From Cecembia rubra (lineage in GTDB: Bacteria > Bacteroidota > Bacteroidia > Cytophagales > Cyclobacteriaceae): a stretch of DNA of 64,000 nt. A program made the position numbers and the translations under genes. Shown piece by piece: positions 43,373 through 52,883 of the stretch (position 1 is the stretch's first letter; each line of letters starts with the position of its first letter). Below the pieces are notes generated by a model, which saw nothing but the letters and a program-made list of their open reading frames with translations, was not told the DNA's origin and searched no databases. The DNA lies in NCBI RefSeq assembly GCF_003014575.1, contig NZ_PYGF01000013.1, forward strand, positions 55,551 through 119,550, written 5' to 3'.

Positions 43373-45553
43373 ATGATCAAGAAATCTTTATTATTATGGT
43401 TGTCCCTGCTCATTTTATCTCTTACCAATGCTCAAAGTGACCTTCAAAGATGGCAACAAAGGGCAAACAACACTGAAATCATCAGGGATCAATGGGGAAT
43501 TCCACATATTTATGGAAAATCAGATGCGGATGCGGTATTTGGGATGATTTATGCCCAATGTGAAGATGATTTTAACAGGGTTGAAGTAAATTATATCAAT
43601 GCCTTGGGAAGAATGGCAGAGGTGGAAGGCATCTCCCAGCTATACACGGATTTCAGGATGAAAATGTATATCGATGAAGAAGTCCTCAAAAAGGAATATA
43701 CAAATTCTCCAGAATGGTTGAGAAACCTTATGGATGCCTGGGCCGATGGAATCAACTATTTTCTTTTTACCCATCCGGAAGTAAAACCCAAACTGATCAG
43801 CAAATTTGAACCTTGGATGGCCCTTGCTTTCAGTGAAGGAAGCATTGGTGGCGATATAGAAACCATTTCTGTCAATCAGTTGAAGACTTTTTATGATAAA
43901 GACTTCTATGCCAACTTGGTCCTTCAGGAAAGGGACTTTGACGAAGAGCCCCGGGGTTCCAATGGTTTTGCCATAGCACCCAAATTGAGTAAATCTGGAA
44001 ACGCACTGCTTTTAATCAACCCACATACCTCTTTTTATTTTAGACCTGAGATCCATATGGTAAGTGAGGATGGCCTCAATGCCTACGGAGCAGTTACCTG
44101 GGGACAATTCTTCATTTATCAGGGCTTTAATGAGTTCAATGGCTGGATGCATACCTCCAGCCGGGCCGATGCCATTGATCATTTTGCATTAACAGTCGAA
44201 AAAAGAAATGGCAAATATCATTACCTGTATGGAAAAGAATGGCGGCCTATAACTGAAAAAAAGATGCTTCTTAAATACAAGGAAGGAAGTGAAATCGTAG
44301 AAAGGGAAATTACCGCTTATTACAGCCATCATGGTCCCATCATCCGGGAAGAGAATGGAAAATGGATTGCCATTTCTCTGATGGTTGAAAGAGTAAAAGC
44401 CTTAACTCAATCTTTTACCAGGACCAAAACCAAAAACCATACAGAATTCAAAGCCACCATGGACCTTAAAACCAACTCTTCAAACAATACAGTATATGCA
44501 GACCGGGAAGGCAATATTGTATACTACCATGGCAACTTTATTCCTGTAAGAGATCCACAGTTTGACTGGAGAAATGTGGTAGATGGAAGCAATCCTGCTA
44601 CAGCTTGGAAAGGCCTCCACGAGGTAGAAGAAATGATTTTTATCAAAAATCCAGCAAATGGCTGGATACAGAACTGCAATTCCACTCCATTTACAGCCGC
44701 CGGGCCTTTTAGTCCTAAAAAAGAGGATTACCCTGCTTACATGGCCTGGGATTTGGAAAACGCTAGGGGAATCAATGCTGTCAGGTTATTGGCCGGTCAA
44801 ACGGATTTCACCTTGGAAACCTTGATTGCAGCAGCCTATGAACCTACCCTGATGGCCTTCGAACCATTAGTTCCAGCACTTCAAAAGGCTTTTGAAGGAT
44901 TACCAGATTCTGACCCAAGGAAGAAAAGCTTGATTGAACCCATGAATATGCTCGTAAATTGGGACCTTAAATCCGGAATTAATTCCATTGGCACCAGTTT
45001 GGCCATTTTTTGGGGCGGGCAGTTGATGGCAGATGCAAGAGATCTTGAAAGAGCTTGGGATCATTATATTTTCGATTTTTTGGCCCACAGCACAAGTGAT
45101 ACCATGAAAATAGACGCTTTCGAAAAAGCCATCAACAAATTGATTGCGGATTTTGGAAGTTGGAATATACCTTGGGGTGAAATCAATCGCTTTCAAAGGC
45201 TGACCAATGAAGTCCATGGTAAATTTTATGATGATTTACCCAGTCTTCCTATTGGATTTAATTCCTCCATGTGGGGTTCATTGGCAGCTTATGGAAGCAG
45301 GGCTTATCCCAATACCAAAAGGTGGTATGGGAATGTAGGAAACAGTTTTGTGGCAGTAGTAGAATTTGGAGAAAAAGTAAAAGCGAAAAGTATATTGGCA
45401 GGTGGACAAAGTGGCCAGCCATTTTCTCCTCACTTTGTAGACCAAGCTGAAAAATACGCTAAAGGGGAGTTTAAGGATGTAAATTTCTACAAAGAAGACG
45501 TGCTAAAAAATTCAAGAACCCAATATAGGCCCGGCAGACTGAGTAAGAATTAA
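43373..45553 (+). CDS. Penicillin acylase family protein
   Basis: A 726-residue Ntn-hydrolase precursor with signal peptide (1-20). The pre-chain carries EIIRDQWGIPHIYGKSDADAVFGMIYAQCEDDF (about 35-67), and the self-cleavage point lies at RGSNGFAIAP, where Ser 196 would become the N-terminal nucleophile. Conserved later parts include LLINPHTSF and YQGFNEFNGWMHTSSRAD. Relatives hydrolyse acyl-homoserine lactones, cephalosporin side chains or bile-acid-like amides in the periplasm; the substrate here is open. A strong terminator follows. Confidence 0.88.
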   Translation: MIKKSLLLWLSLLILSLTNAQSDLQRWQQRANNTEIIRDQWGIPHIYGKSDADAVFGMIYAQCEDDFNRVEVNYINALGRMAEVEGISQLYTDFRMKMYIDEEVLKKEYTNSPEWLRNLMDAWADGINYFLFTHPEVKPKLISKFEPWMALAFSEGSIGGDIETISVNQLKTFYDKDFYANLVLQERDFDEEPRGSNGFAIAPKLSKSGNALLLINPHTSFYFRPEIHMVSEDGLNAYGAVTWGQFFIYQGFNEFNGWMHTSSRADAIDHFALTVEKRNGKYHYLYGKEWRPITEKKMLLKYKEGSEIVEREITAYYSHHGPIIREENGKWIAISLMVERVKALTQSFTRTKTKNHTEFKATMDLKTNSSNNTVYADREGNIVYYHGNFIPVRDPQFDWRNVVDGSNPATAWKGLHEVEEMIFIKNPANGWIQNCNSTPFTAAGPFSPKKEDYPAYMAWDLENARGINAVRLLAGQTDFTLETLIAAAYEPTLMAFEPLVPALQKAFEGLPDSDPRKKSLIEPMNMLVNWDLKSGINSIGTSLAIFWGGQLMADARDLERAWDHYIFDFLAHSTSDTMKIDAFEKAINKLIADFGSWNIPWGEINRFQRLTNEVHGKFYDDLPSLPIGFNSSMWGSLAAYGSRAYPNTKRWYGNVGNSFVAVVEFGEKVKAKSILAGGQSGQPFSPHFVDQAEKYAKGEFKDVNFYKEDVLKNSRTQYRPGRLSKN

Positions 45554-45696
45554 AAAAACTATCAATTCATTGGTTATTAGCTGGTTGATTGCTGGGGAAT
45601 TATTGGTTGAAATGTAGAAGTATTAGCCTCAATATTAATGGCAAGCCCGGCCATTTTAATAAGGTAATTCATTCTTTATTATGCCTAAAATCATAG

Positions 45697-45735
45697 AAAA
45701 AGTGAGCTTAGATGATTCAAGCTCACTTTTTTTTT
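45697..45735 (+). terminator. Rho-independent terminator after the acylase gene
   Basis: A 13-bp perfect stem (45697-45709 with 45719-45731), core AGTGAGCTT, 9-base loop, and a T-run continuing to 45735. Confidence 0.88.
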
Positions 45736-45793
45736 ATTAAATTGTTCAGCAAATTGTTTACCAACAGTATACTTAACCACTTTTACAGGAATT

Positions 45794-47428
45794 ATGATTA
45801 GAAAAGTTTTGGCACCTGTCTTTTTTTTGATTTTACTATCCGGCCATGTTGGAAGCCCCGGAGTTATTTTTGAAGGCTTATTGGGTCCTTACAGGGTTTT
45901 GGCGAATATCAATCCTCCAGATGTAGTCCCTGGGACTGCGACAGTAACAGTTATAATTCCAGAGCACCCGGAAAGTATCAACTTGGAAGCCCGACCGGTG
46001 TATTGGTCAGCAGGCCTTAAGGGAACCCCTAAAGCAGACCCTCTTTTTCCTGTTCCCGGTGAATTGGGTAAATATGAAGGGGAATTGTGGTTTATGGAAG
46101 GTGGTGCCTCTAGTGTACAATTGATAATGACTGTTGGAGGAGAAACCTTTGAAGCCATCATTCCAGTGATGGCTGTACCTACAGCCCAAAAGGATATGCC
46201 TTTTGAACTCGGGCTTGTTTTGGCATTATTGGGAATACTTTTGGTGGTTTTGATGGTAACAATTGTAGCCTCAGCCATGAGTGACTCTATAAGTGAACCC
46301 GGGGTTCAGCGTACAGCAAAAAGTCAAAAAAAGAAACAACTAGGAATTATAGCAGGAACTTTGGTGATGTTGTTGATTTTATGGGGAGGAAAGTCCTGGT
46401 GGGATGCCGAATCCAACCAATATAGAAACTATCTATTTGAACCGCTCAGCGGAATATCCACTTTTGAATCTGGACCTGATGGAGATTTTCTGCATCTCAG
46501 TATTGAACCGCTCAAATCTACTCAGGGGAGGGTAACAAGGAAAATAAGCTTTATTGTTCCGGACCATGGAAAATTGATGCATATGTTTTTGATCCGGAAA
46601 GGTGACCTGGATGTCTTTGCCCATCTTCATCCTGAGCGATTGGACACCTTGAACTTCAGGGTGAAGCTACCTCCATTGCCTTCAGGAGATTACCATGTAT
46701 TTGCTGATATTACCCGCTATACTGGATTTGCTGAGACAATAGTCTCGGAATTGAATATTCCAGAGTCTGCCAACTTCAGGTTAGCCACAAATGAAACTGT
46801 AATTTTAAACAGGGATGATACCTATACTTTCTCCAATCCTGTGTCCAATAAAGTAGTTACTTTGGATGGAGATATCATGATCTGTGGCAAACCTGGCATT
46901 AAAACAGATCTCCCAGGAGGTTATTCCGCTGTCTGGGAAACAGAAACCGGGAAGTTTGAAGCCGGAAAGCTGTATAACCTTGATTTTGCACTATTTGATC
47001 AAGAAGGGGAACCTGCCCTCTTGGAGCCCTATTTAGGAATGATGGGGCATGCCGTGGTGTTGAAGCATGACGGTACAGTTTATATTCATTTACATCCAAC
47101 CGGAAATTACTCCATGGGTTCACAGCAAATGCTTCTGGACAGGTTCACGTCTGGAAAAATTGGATTTACAGATATCCCTCAAAGCCAGAGCTTTCAGGAT
47201 AGTATAGATCAGGTAGTGGCCTTTCTGGATGCCCTGCCTGATGTGGAAAGGGACAGCCTTTTGATGGGGAACATGGTCCATTACAATTGGCAGAATCCCG
47301 AACATGAAGAACACAGTATGGTAAGTTTTCCTTATGCTTTCCCTGAAAAAGGGGACTACAGAATTTGGATTCAGGTGAAAATTGGTGGAAAAATCGTCAA
47401 TGGCGCATTTGATGTAGAAGTTGAATAA
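45794..47428 (+). CDS. His-rich membrane/periplasmic protein of unknown function
   Basis: A 544-residue protein: signal-like N-terminus, an extracytoplasmic beta domain (about 30-130, starting PYRVLANINPPDVVPGTATV), two membrane segments (about 137-162 and 185-202), then a larger beta-rich part. The last part has repeated His motifs: HMFLIRKGDLDVFAHLHPE (about 262-280) and GHAVVLKHDGTVYIHLHP (about 417-434). The paired H-x-H-P sites on a beta scaffold resemble YtkA/FixH or CopC-type copper domains, but the family is not one I can name. It is 8 bases upstream of a multi-spanning membrane gene with its own His motifs. Confidence 0.7.
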   Translation: MIRKVLAPVFFLILLSGHVGSPGVIFEGLLGPYRVLANINPPDVVPGTATVTVIIPEHPESINLEARPVYWSAGLKGTPKADPLFPVPGELGKYEGELWFMEGGASSVQLIMTVGGETFEAIIPVMAVPTAQKDMPFELGLVLALLGILLVVLMVTIVASAMSDSISEPGVQRTAKSQKKKQLGIIAGTLVMLLILWGGKSWWDAESNQYRNYLFEPLSGISTFESGPDGDFLHLSIEPLKSTQGRVTRKISFIVPDHGKLMHMFLIRKGDLDVFAHLHPERLDTLNFRVKLPPLPSGDYHVFADITRYTGFAETIVSELNIPESANFRLATNETVILNRDDTYTFSNPVSNKVVTLDGDIMICGKPGIKTDLPGGYSAVWETETGKFEAGKLYNLDFALFDQEGEPALLEPYLGMMGHAVVLKHDGTVYIHLHPTGNYSMGSQQMLLDRFTSGKIGFTDIPQSQSFQDSIDQVVAFLDALPDVERDSLLMGNMVHYNWQNPEHEEHSMVSFPYAFPEKGDYRIWIQVKIGGKIVNGAFDVEVE

Positions 47429-47436
47429 AGATATAT

Positions 47437-48639
47437 ATGAAAACGAATTTTAGTACTCTAACCTTAGATGGAGCCATTAGCACTAAAAGTGCTTCAGCTA
47501 CAAAGGTAATCCCGAGCTTCATTTATGCTTCGGTTTTTGCTTCATTTTGCATAGCTATAGGTTTACTTTGGGACATTTCTTGGCATATGAGTGTGGGAAG
47601 AGACGGCCTTTTTTCACCTCCCCATATTGCTATTTATCTGGGAGCTGTGATATCAGGAATTTTCTCTGGAATTAAAGTACTTAAAATCAGTTTTTGGGGA
47701 AGTCCTGAGGAAAAACAACAAAGCATTAAGTTTTGGGGAATCTTCCATGGTTCCCTTGGTGCCATGTTCTGTATCTGGGGCGCTTTTGCCATGTTGACCT
47801 CTGCCCCATTTGATGATTGGTGGCACAATACCTACGGACTGGATGTAAAAATTCTTTCTCCACCACATGCGGTTCTTGGATTGGGAATGATAGTAATACA
47901 GTTTGGAGCTTTGATTTCAGTTATCGCACTTCAAAACAGATTGGGCAACAACCTGAAAGATAGGGCAAAAAACCATCTGCACTGGATGTATGCTTTGAGC
48001 TCAGGCTTTCTTTTGGTGATGGGTTACACCTTCTTTTCTGAGTATTTCTTCCTGAGCAGGCAACATCATGTATTGACTTATCAGGTAACTATGGCAGCAC
48101 TTCCAATTCTCATGGTTTCTGTGGCTTATGCCTCTCCTTATAAGTGGGGAGCAACCAAAATGTCAATAGTTTATACATTGTTGATGGCAGGTATGGTATG
48201 GGTTTTACCCCTTTTTCCTGCGGAACCCAAACTAAGTCCTGTCCATAATTTTATCACAAGATTCCAACCCTTCCATTTCCCATTTATTTTGATAATTCCG
48301 GCAATGGTCATTGACCTGATGATAGGCAAATGGAAAAACCGGAACAAATGGTTCTTGGCAGCTGTCCTTTCGATTGGGTTTGTAGTAAGTTTTGTACCTG
48401 CTCAATGGTATTTTGCTGAATTACAAATGTCAGAAATCGGTAGAGGTTGGTTTTTTGGCAGATACTCTTTTCCTTATTTTGCTAATCCCAATTCTCCCTA
48501 CCGGTATATATTCCACCCCGATTACATCAGCCAGGGTTGGGATCTGTTCAAAGGCCTGGGCATTGCTGTTTTAATTGGTACACTTACCTGCAGACTTGGA
48601 CTCTCATGGGGCAATTGGATGAAGCAGGTGAAAAGATAG
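47437..48639 (+). CDS. Polytopic membrane protein with conserved His motifs, unknown function
   Basis: A 400-residue protein with about ten membrane helices. Distinct polar motifs sit at helix ends: LWDISWHMSVGRDGLFSPPHI (about 44-64) and DDWWHNTYGLDVKILSPPH (about 126-144), an internal repeat of W-H...SPPH, and FFLSRQHHVL (about 205-214). The paired His and Asp residues could bind a metal. No known family is recognised. It is translated directly after the His-rich gene and before a terminator, so the two make a self-contained unit. Confidence 0.7.
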   Translation: MKTNFSTLTLDGAISTKSASATKVIPSFIYASVFASFCIAIGLLWDISWHMSVGRDGLFSPPHIAIYLGAVISGIFSGIKVLKISFWGSPEEKQQSIKFWGIFHGSLGAMFCIWGAFAMLTSAPFDDWWHNTYGLDVKILSPPHAVLGLGMIVIQFGALISVIALQNRLGNNLKDRAKNHLHWMYALSSGFLLVMGYTFFSEYFFLSRQHHVLTYQVTMAALPILMVSVAYASPYKWGATKMSIVYTLLMAGMVWVLPLFPAEPKLSPVHNFITRFQPFHFPFILIIPAMVIDLMIGKWKNRNKWFLAAVLSIGFVVSFVPAQWYFAELQMSEIGRGWFFGRYSFPYFANPNSPYRYIFHPDYISQGWDLFKGLGIAVLIGTLTCRLGLSWGNWMKQVKR

Positions 48640-48654
48640 GGAATTGAGTGATTG

Positions 48655-48710
48655 ATTTGATTGGTTTTGGTATCACAAAATCCAAAACCAATCAAATTAT
48701 GCTCTTTTTT
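48655..48710 (+). terminator. Rho-independent terminator after the membrane-protein gene
   Basis: Perfect 16-bp stem (48655-48670 with 48682-48697, core TTTGATTGGTTTTGG), 11-base loop, and a T-run at 48705-48710. Confidence 0.85.
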
Positions 48711-49236
48711 CAGATTATTGGGATTCATTTTAGTATAAAGAAAGCACACTAGTTCTCCATAGTTTAAAAAAATCAACCTATAAAGATTTAGCTCCTCAAT
48801 AAAAAAAATTCTCTCCCACTTCCTGGTTACCCACATGGAATTACCTTTAACTGTACTTTTCGACTTATTTATTTTTTATTAGATCATCCCTACTCCGAAA
48901 TTTCTTGCTTTTTGACTGTTACCATTCCCCTTTTCGAAGACCTCTCCTTCGTCCCCGCCTGAACGGAACGGGCAGGGAGGTGACAAGGATAAGCCTTTTA
49001 TATTAATTGACCTATAACCCAAAGAAAGCAATCTAAGAAAGTCCTGTTCTTTTCCGACTTCAGAAATCCTAATTGGCTCTTTTTACTCCCGAAATCCTTC
49101 GGTAAAAGTTTTTGCATTGGCTCTCATTCCTAAGCTACAACCTGGCTGGCCCTTTGCTAAAAATGTTCAAAGGGACATATTCTTGACGCACAGTCCTCTC
49201 CCGATTCTCGCTTCTAGTGTCTAGCTTAATAAAAAC
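48711..49236. other. Non-coding region before the photolyase gene
   Basis: About 525 bases without a supported gene. A GC-rich imperfect hairpin lies near 48954-48980 (CCCCGCC with GGGCAGGG). No other signal was found; the sequence looks like decayed or structured intergenic DNA. Confidence 0.45.
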
Positions 49237-50706
49237 TCAGGGCCAGCGATTCGGCACGGTATGCTTATTCAATATCCTTTCTGCATCTTTTTGAACAGCC
49301 GGTAATTTTTGTGCCTGCCATATTTTATCCCTCGCAAATCGTGCAGCAGATTCCAGTTCCACTATAGGATATGGATAATCTATCCCTATGGCAACATTAT
49401 AAATGTCCTGTTCAATCTTTGTCAATTTCCAAGGCTCATGGACCAAAGCAGCAGGAATCTTAGACAAGGTAGGAATCCATTTCTTGATAAAAAAACCATC
49501 TGGGTCTTGGTCTAGGGATTGTTTGACCGGATTGTAAATTCGGACAGTATTGATCCCAGTAACCCCAGCCTGCATCTGAAACTGGGGGTAATGAATTCCA
49601 GGTTCAAAATCCAAAAACAACTTTGCAAGATGATCTACCCCAGTCCTCCAATCCTGCCAGAGGTGATGCGTGAGAAAGGAAACCAACATGGCGCGCATGC
49701 GGAAATTCAGATAACCCGTTTCCTGCACACAGCGCATACAGGCATCCACCAAAGGATAGCCTGTTTTCCCCTCTTTCCAGGCATTGACCTTCCTTTCATC
49801 ATAAGGTTTCTCTAGCTCCTCAAAACCCATGTTGACATGTCTGAATTCCATTTCCCATTCCATCTCAAATTTCTGGATAAAGTGGCAATGCCATCTTAGC
49901 CTGGACTGGAAATTGGTTAAGCAGCCTACTTGAAACTTCTCCTTTTTGCGGATTTCTGCTTCTTGGTATACCTGTCGCATGGAAAGATTGCCCCAAGCAA
50001 GATAAGGCGACAATCTGCTACAACCTTTACGGCTAAGTTCAGGTTTACTGATATGTTTGTTATAGTTTTTGACCCGCTCCATAAAGAATGAGCTCATGTA
50101 TTTTCTCCCAAACTCCTCTCCTCCTCTTTGCATATTTGGTTGAACGACTATCCATTTTTCAGGAATGGATTCCTGAGAAATCCCTTTCAAGAATGCATTG
50201 GAAAGAGACAAAAATCTTGCCTTCGGAAATTCAGGGTCGCATACGGGGGCTGACATAAAGGCATACCAATCTTTTGACCAATTTTTTCTATTTTTCCTCC
50301 CTCTCTTGACTCCTTGTTGCTTAAATTCTTGCCAGATTATTCCTTGGGAAGAAAAAAAATCAGTCATTGCTTTATCTCTTTTGAAAGTTAATTCAATGCC
50401 TGTCTCCACATGAGAAAAAACTTTCTGAACTGAATAGTTTTTAATCAAATATTCAAATACAATTAAGACCTCTTGGTAAAAGACATACACTTTGGTATTC
50501 CACTTTTCCAATTCCTTGTTCATCCCTTCTATACTCTGCCAGACAAAACGCCAGTGCCGTTCTGAACTTTGAGGCGCATTTACTAAAGATGGTTCAAAAC
50601 AAAACAATAGAATGAGAGGCAATCCATCATTGATGGCTTCTTTTAATGCCTCATGGTCATGAAGTCTCAAGTCCCTTTTAAACCAAACTATGTTTACTTT
50701 TTTCAT
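49237..50706 (-). CDS. Cryptochrome/DNA photolyase family protein
   Basis: A 489-residue flavoprotein. The N-terminal photolyase domain starts VNIVWFKRDLRLHDHEAL; the C-terminal FAD domain has SRLSPYLAWGNLSMRQVYQEA, LRWHCHFIQKFE, GYPLVDACMRCVQETGYLNFRMRAM and the FEPGIHYPQFQMQAG region. Photolyases repair UV pyrimidine dimers with blue light. The frame is open 106 codons further upstream to 51024, but that part is antisense to the divergent DUF2805 gene and not protein-like, so I start at the ATG at 50706. The pairing with DUF2805 is recurrent in Bacteroidota. Confidence 0.9.
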   Translation of the reverse strand: MKKVNIVWFKRDLRLHDHEALKEAINDGLPLILLFCFEPSLVNAPQSSERHWRFVWQSIEGMNKELEKWNTKVYVFYQEVLIVFEYLIKNYSVQKVFSHVETGIELTFKRDKAMTDFFSSQGIIWQEFKQQGVKRGRKNRKNWSKDWYAFMSAPVCDPEFPKARFLSLSNAFLKGISQESIPEKWIVVQPNMQRGGEEFGRKYMSSFFMERVKNYNKHISKPELSRKGCSRLSPYLAWGNLSMRQVYQEAEIRKKEKFQVGCLTNFQSRLRWHCHFIQKFEMEWEMEFRHVNMGFEELEKPYDERKVNAWKEGKTGYPLVDACMRCVQETGYLNFRMRAMLVSFLTHHLWQDWRTGVDHLAKLFLDFEPGIHYPQFQMQAGVTGINTVRIYNPVKQSLDQDPDGFFIKKWIPTLSKIPAALVHEPWKLTKIEQDIYNVAIGIDYPYPIVELESAARFARDKIWQAQKLPAVQKDAERILNKHTVPNRWP

Positions 50707-50746
50707 CCCAATAAAAACAATGCTCAATCGGTAAAGTTTAGGCAAT

Positions 50747-51031
50747 ATGAAGAATCTCAAAAATCTTAGCCTGGCAGAAATTGACAGAATCATTGAAATG
50801 GCATGGGAAGACAGGACTCCTTTTGATGCCATAACCGCCCAATTTGGTCTTTCAGAAAAAGAGGTGATCACATTGATGCGCAGGGAAATGAAACCAAGTT
50901 CTTTCAGGATGTGGAGAGAAAGAGTACAAGGAAGGGCTACCAAACACCGGATAAAAGGACCGGAAGACTTAAACCGGTTCAAGTGTAATCTCCAAAGAAC
51001 CATCTCCTTGAACAAAGTATCCAAAAGGTAA
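50747..51031 (+). CDS. DUF2805 (TIGR03643) family protein
   Basis: A 94-residue protein: SLAEIDRIIEMAWEDRTPFDAITAQFGLSEKEVITLMRREMKPSSFRMWRERVQGRATKH. This is the whole family pattern, and it has the look of a small helix-turn-helix domain. The function is unknown. It starts 40 bases from the divergent photolyase start, so they share a promoter region and may be controlled together, for example by light or DNA damage; that is inference. Confidence 0.88.
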   Translation: MKNLKNLSLAEIDRIIEMAWEDRTPFDAITAQFGLSEKEVITLMRREMKPSSFRMWRERVQGRATKHRIKGPEDLNRFKCNLQRTISLNKVSKR

Positions 51032-51661
51032 AATTACCGCTATATTAAGTCCAAAAGAATAAGACTCCAGTAAATTAAAAGACATTTAATATTCCCTTCG
51101 CCTTAAGGCAATCTTAGAGATGTACTTTTGAGAACGTACAGCAAACGAACATTTTTTATTAATCTTGCAAAAACTTTTAGGCGTCGATGGGAATCGACGC
51201 TTTGCTGTTTTATGGTCAATGCATTGCCAATGACATATTACCGGACTTGTCACCCTGAGATTTTAGAATTTGACATATACAGATTAACAAATGACAAACG
51301 GTTGCACCCAAAGGGCTCAGCAAAGTCCTGGCGATCGCCGTGATAAATAACTATTTGTCATTGGTAGTAAAAGTCTCATAAAGAATAGGAGTTTCTTCTC
51401 CACTTTTGTCAAATAAGGATGAGGTTTCAATAACTGTCATTACATTTTCTGTACATTCCCCAAATATTAAAATCTCCAAATGACGCATAATATTGACAAT
51501 ACCTCCACTTTAATTTCACCAAATGCTAAAATTTTAGAATGGGTTTTTACAAAGCACTAAAAATTTTAATTTAAAACCATCTTCGCTCCACAGCCTGATC
51601 CTTTTACCAACTGAAGAGGTTATACCGGTTTTCAACTTATCTAGAAAAAAAATTATTAACC
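51032..51661. other. Non-coding region with two small hairpins
   Basis: About 630 bases. A perfect hairpin GCGTCGAT-GGGA-ATCGACGC lies at 51181-51200 and is followed by a T-rich stretch; the palindrome GGCGATCGCC is at 51330-51339. Inverted copies of AATGACAAA/TTTGTCATT sit near 51290 and 51354. Open frames here show no protein pattern. This may be a decayed locus or hold a small RNA, but nothing is proven. Confidence 0.45.
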
Positions 51662-52102
51662 TCACAACACTTTCTCCATTACAATCCTATAATCATCAAT
51701 TCCTCCCTTTTTGATCAGGTCTACAATTTTAAATCCTCTGTTCAGGCCAAAGTGGATCATCTTGGAAAAGCGGTTACGTGTTTTGAAATATACCTTTAAG
51801 TAACCATGGTTACTTGCCCAATGTTCCTGCTCATCTGCCAATTTAGTAGCAATACCCATCCTTCGGTGACTGTCAAGCACCCCGCCCATCCAGGAATAAA
51901 ACAGTTCTGGAGAATCCCTCTGATAACCCACTTTAAAGCCTACAGGTTTGCCTTCCACCTCAGCTATCAAAATCAGGTGTACCGTATCTTTCAACCTGTC
52001 TTCATAGGTTTTTTCAGAAAAAGGCTGGAAAAATTCTGTCACTTTTTTGGAAAGTTCCGCCACTTCTTGAATGGTACCCTGTCTGATTTTTATCTTTTTC
52101 AT
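51662..52102 (-). CDS. GNAT family N-acetyltransferase
   Basis: About 146 residues with a GNAT fold: IRQGTIQEVAELSKKV, a beta-bulge strand LILIAEVEGKPVGFKVGY and the acetyl-CoA loop region MGGVLDSHRRMGIATKLADEQEHWA (R-x-x-G-I-A). It transfers acetyl from acetyl-CoA to an amine; the substrate is unknown. I chose the ATG at 52102; the frame also has an ATG at 52141 with a 13-residue, poorly conserved leader. A second GNAT gene lies just upstream on the same strand. Confidence 0.83.
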   Translation of the reverse strand: MKKIKIRQGTIQEVAELSKKVTEFFQPFSEKTYEDRLKDTVHLILIAEVEGKPVGFKVGYQRDSPELFYSWMGGVLDSHRRMGIATKLADEQEHWASNHGYLKVYFKTRNRFSKMIHFGLNRGFKIVDLIKKGGIDDYRIVMEKVL

Positions 52103-52184
52103 GTTTTTATTATTTATAAGGGCAACATGCAATCTCACCATGAGATAATCTTTTCTTTATGTGAGATTATGGCCATGATCAATT

Positions 52185-52664
52185 TCATAAGGAGATTTCC
52201 ATTTTGACATTACAACGTCCGTATTGACTACAACCCATGTCTACCTCCTGAAAACCAAGTTTCTTATACAAGTGCAATGCAGGCGCCAATTTGGTATTGG
52301 AATAAAGTACCACTTTCTCTGCTCCCAAGGATTTAGCTTTCTCCAAAATAACTTTGCCCAAAAGTGATCCAATACCCCTTCCCTGTCCTTCAGGGGACAC
52401 ACCCATTTTGATCATTTCAAAGGTATTGGGCTCTTGGGAAGGAATCAGGGCAACAGTACCCAAGATTTGATCATGCTCTTTGGCAAAGATGATATGGCCA
52501 CCCTTATCTAGAATATTTTCTTGGGGATTTTCCAACTGGGCGATATCAAAAGGCTCCAAAGTAAAATATTGTTGCACCCAAGCTTTATTGATGCGCTCAA
52601 ATTGGGGTTGAAGTTCAGGTAGGTAGTCGATAATGTCAATAAAAGGCATAGAGATAGTATTCAT
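52185..52664 (-). CDS. GNAT family N-acetyltransferase
   Basis: A 159-residue GNAT enzyme with the acetyl-CoA motif MGVSPEGQGRGIGSLLGKVILEKAKSLGA (Q-x-x-G-x-G), the VVLYSNTKLAPALHLYKKLGF end and the core strand ILGTVALIP. It resembles the MarR-associated or ribosomal-type small GNATs; the acceptor is unknown. It lies upstream of the other GNAT gene by 83 bases (44 from the longer start), and the two may share a transcript. A later Met (residue 6) is an alternative start. Confidence 0.83.
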   Translation of the reverse strand: MNTISMPFIDIIDYLPELQPQFERINKAWVQQYFTLEPFDIAQLENPQENILDKGGHIIFAKEHDQILGTVALIPSQEPNTFEMIKMGVSPEGQGRGIGSLLGKVILEKAKSLGAEKVVLYSNTKLAPALHLYKKLGFQEVDMGCSQYGRCNVKMEISL

Positions 52665-52844
52665 ATCATGAATATAAGCACAAAAAAGAAGTGGGAAAAA
52701 AGTTTCCCTTTCCTGATCGAAAAATTTGGAATTAAGTTATCCTTGTCATTTCGACTGAAAGGAGAAATCTAATAAACATACAATATACCTCCAACCAAGT
52801 TGCCAAAACCTATATCTCAAGTAAAGTCATTCTAAAAAATTCCT

Positions 52845-52852
52845 TATTTTTG
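52845..52852 (+). promoter_or_regulatory. -7 promoter element of fabG
   Basis: TATTTTTG matches TAnnTTTG and lies 31 bases before the ATG. It also argues against the upstream in-frame TTG at 52857 as the start. Confidence 0.5.
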
Positions 52853-52883
52853 ACCTTTGTTTTATATCAACCAAAAATTCAAC

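Noticed and set aside
48954..48980. GC-rich hairpin as a terminator for the photolyase gene
   Set aside because: It is about 260 bases past the photolyase stop, the stem is imperfect and it lacks a T-tract.
50707..51024. 106-codon N-terminal extension of the photolyase reading frame
   Set aside because: It is the antisense of the DUF2805 gene, has no protein pattern, and the conserved photolyase start MKKVNIVWFKRDLR begins at 50706.
51128..51343. 71-codon open frame between DUF2805 and GNAT genes
   Set aside because: Crosses a perfect hairpin and a palindrome, with no protein-like composition.
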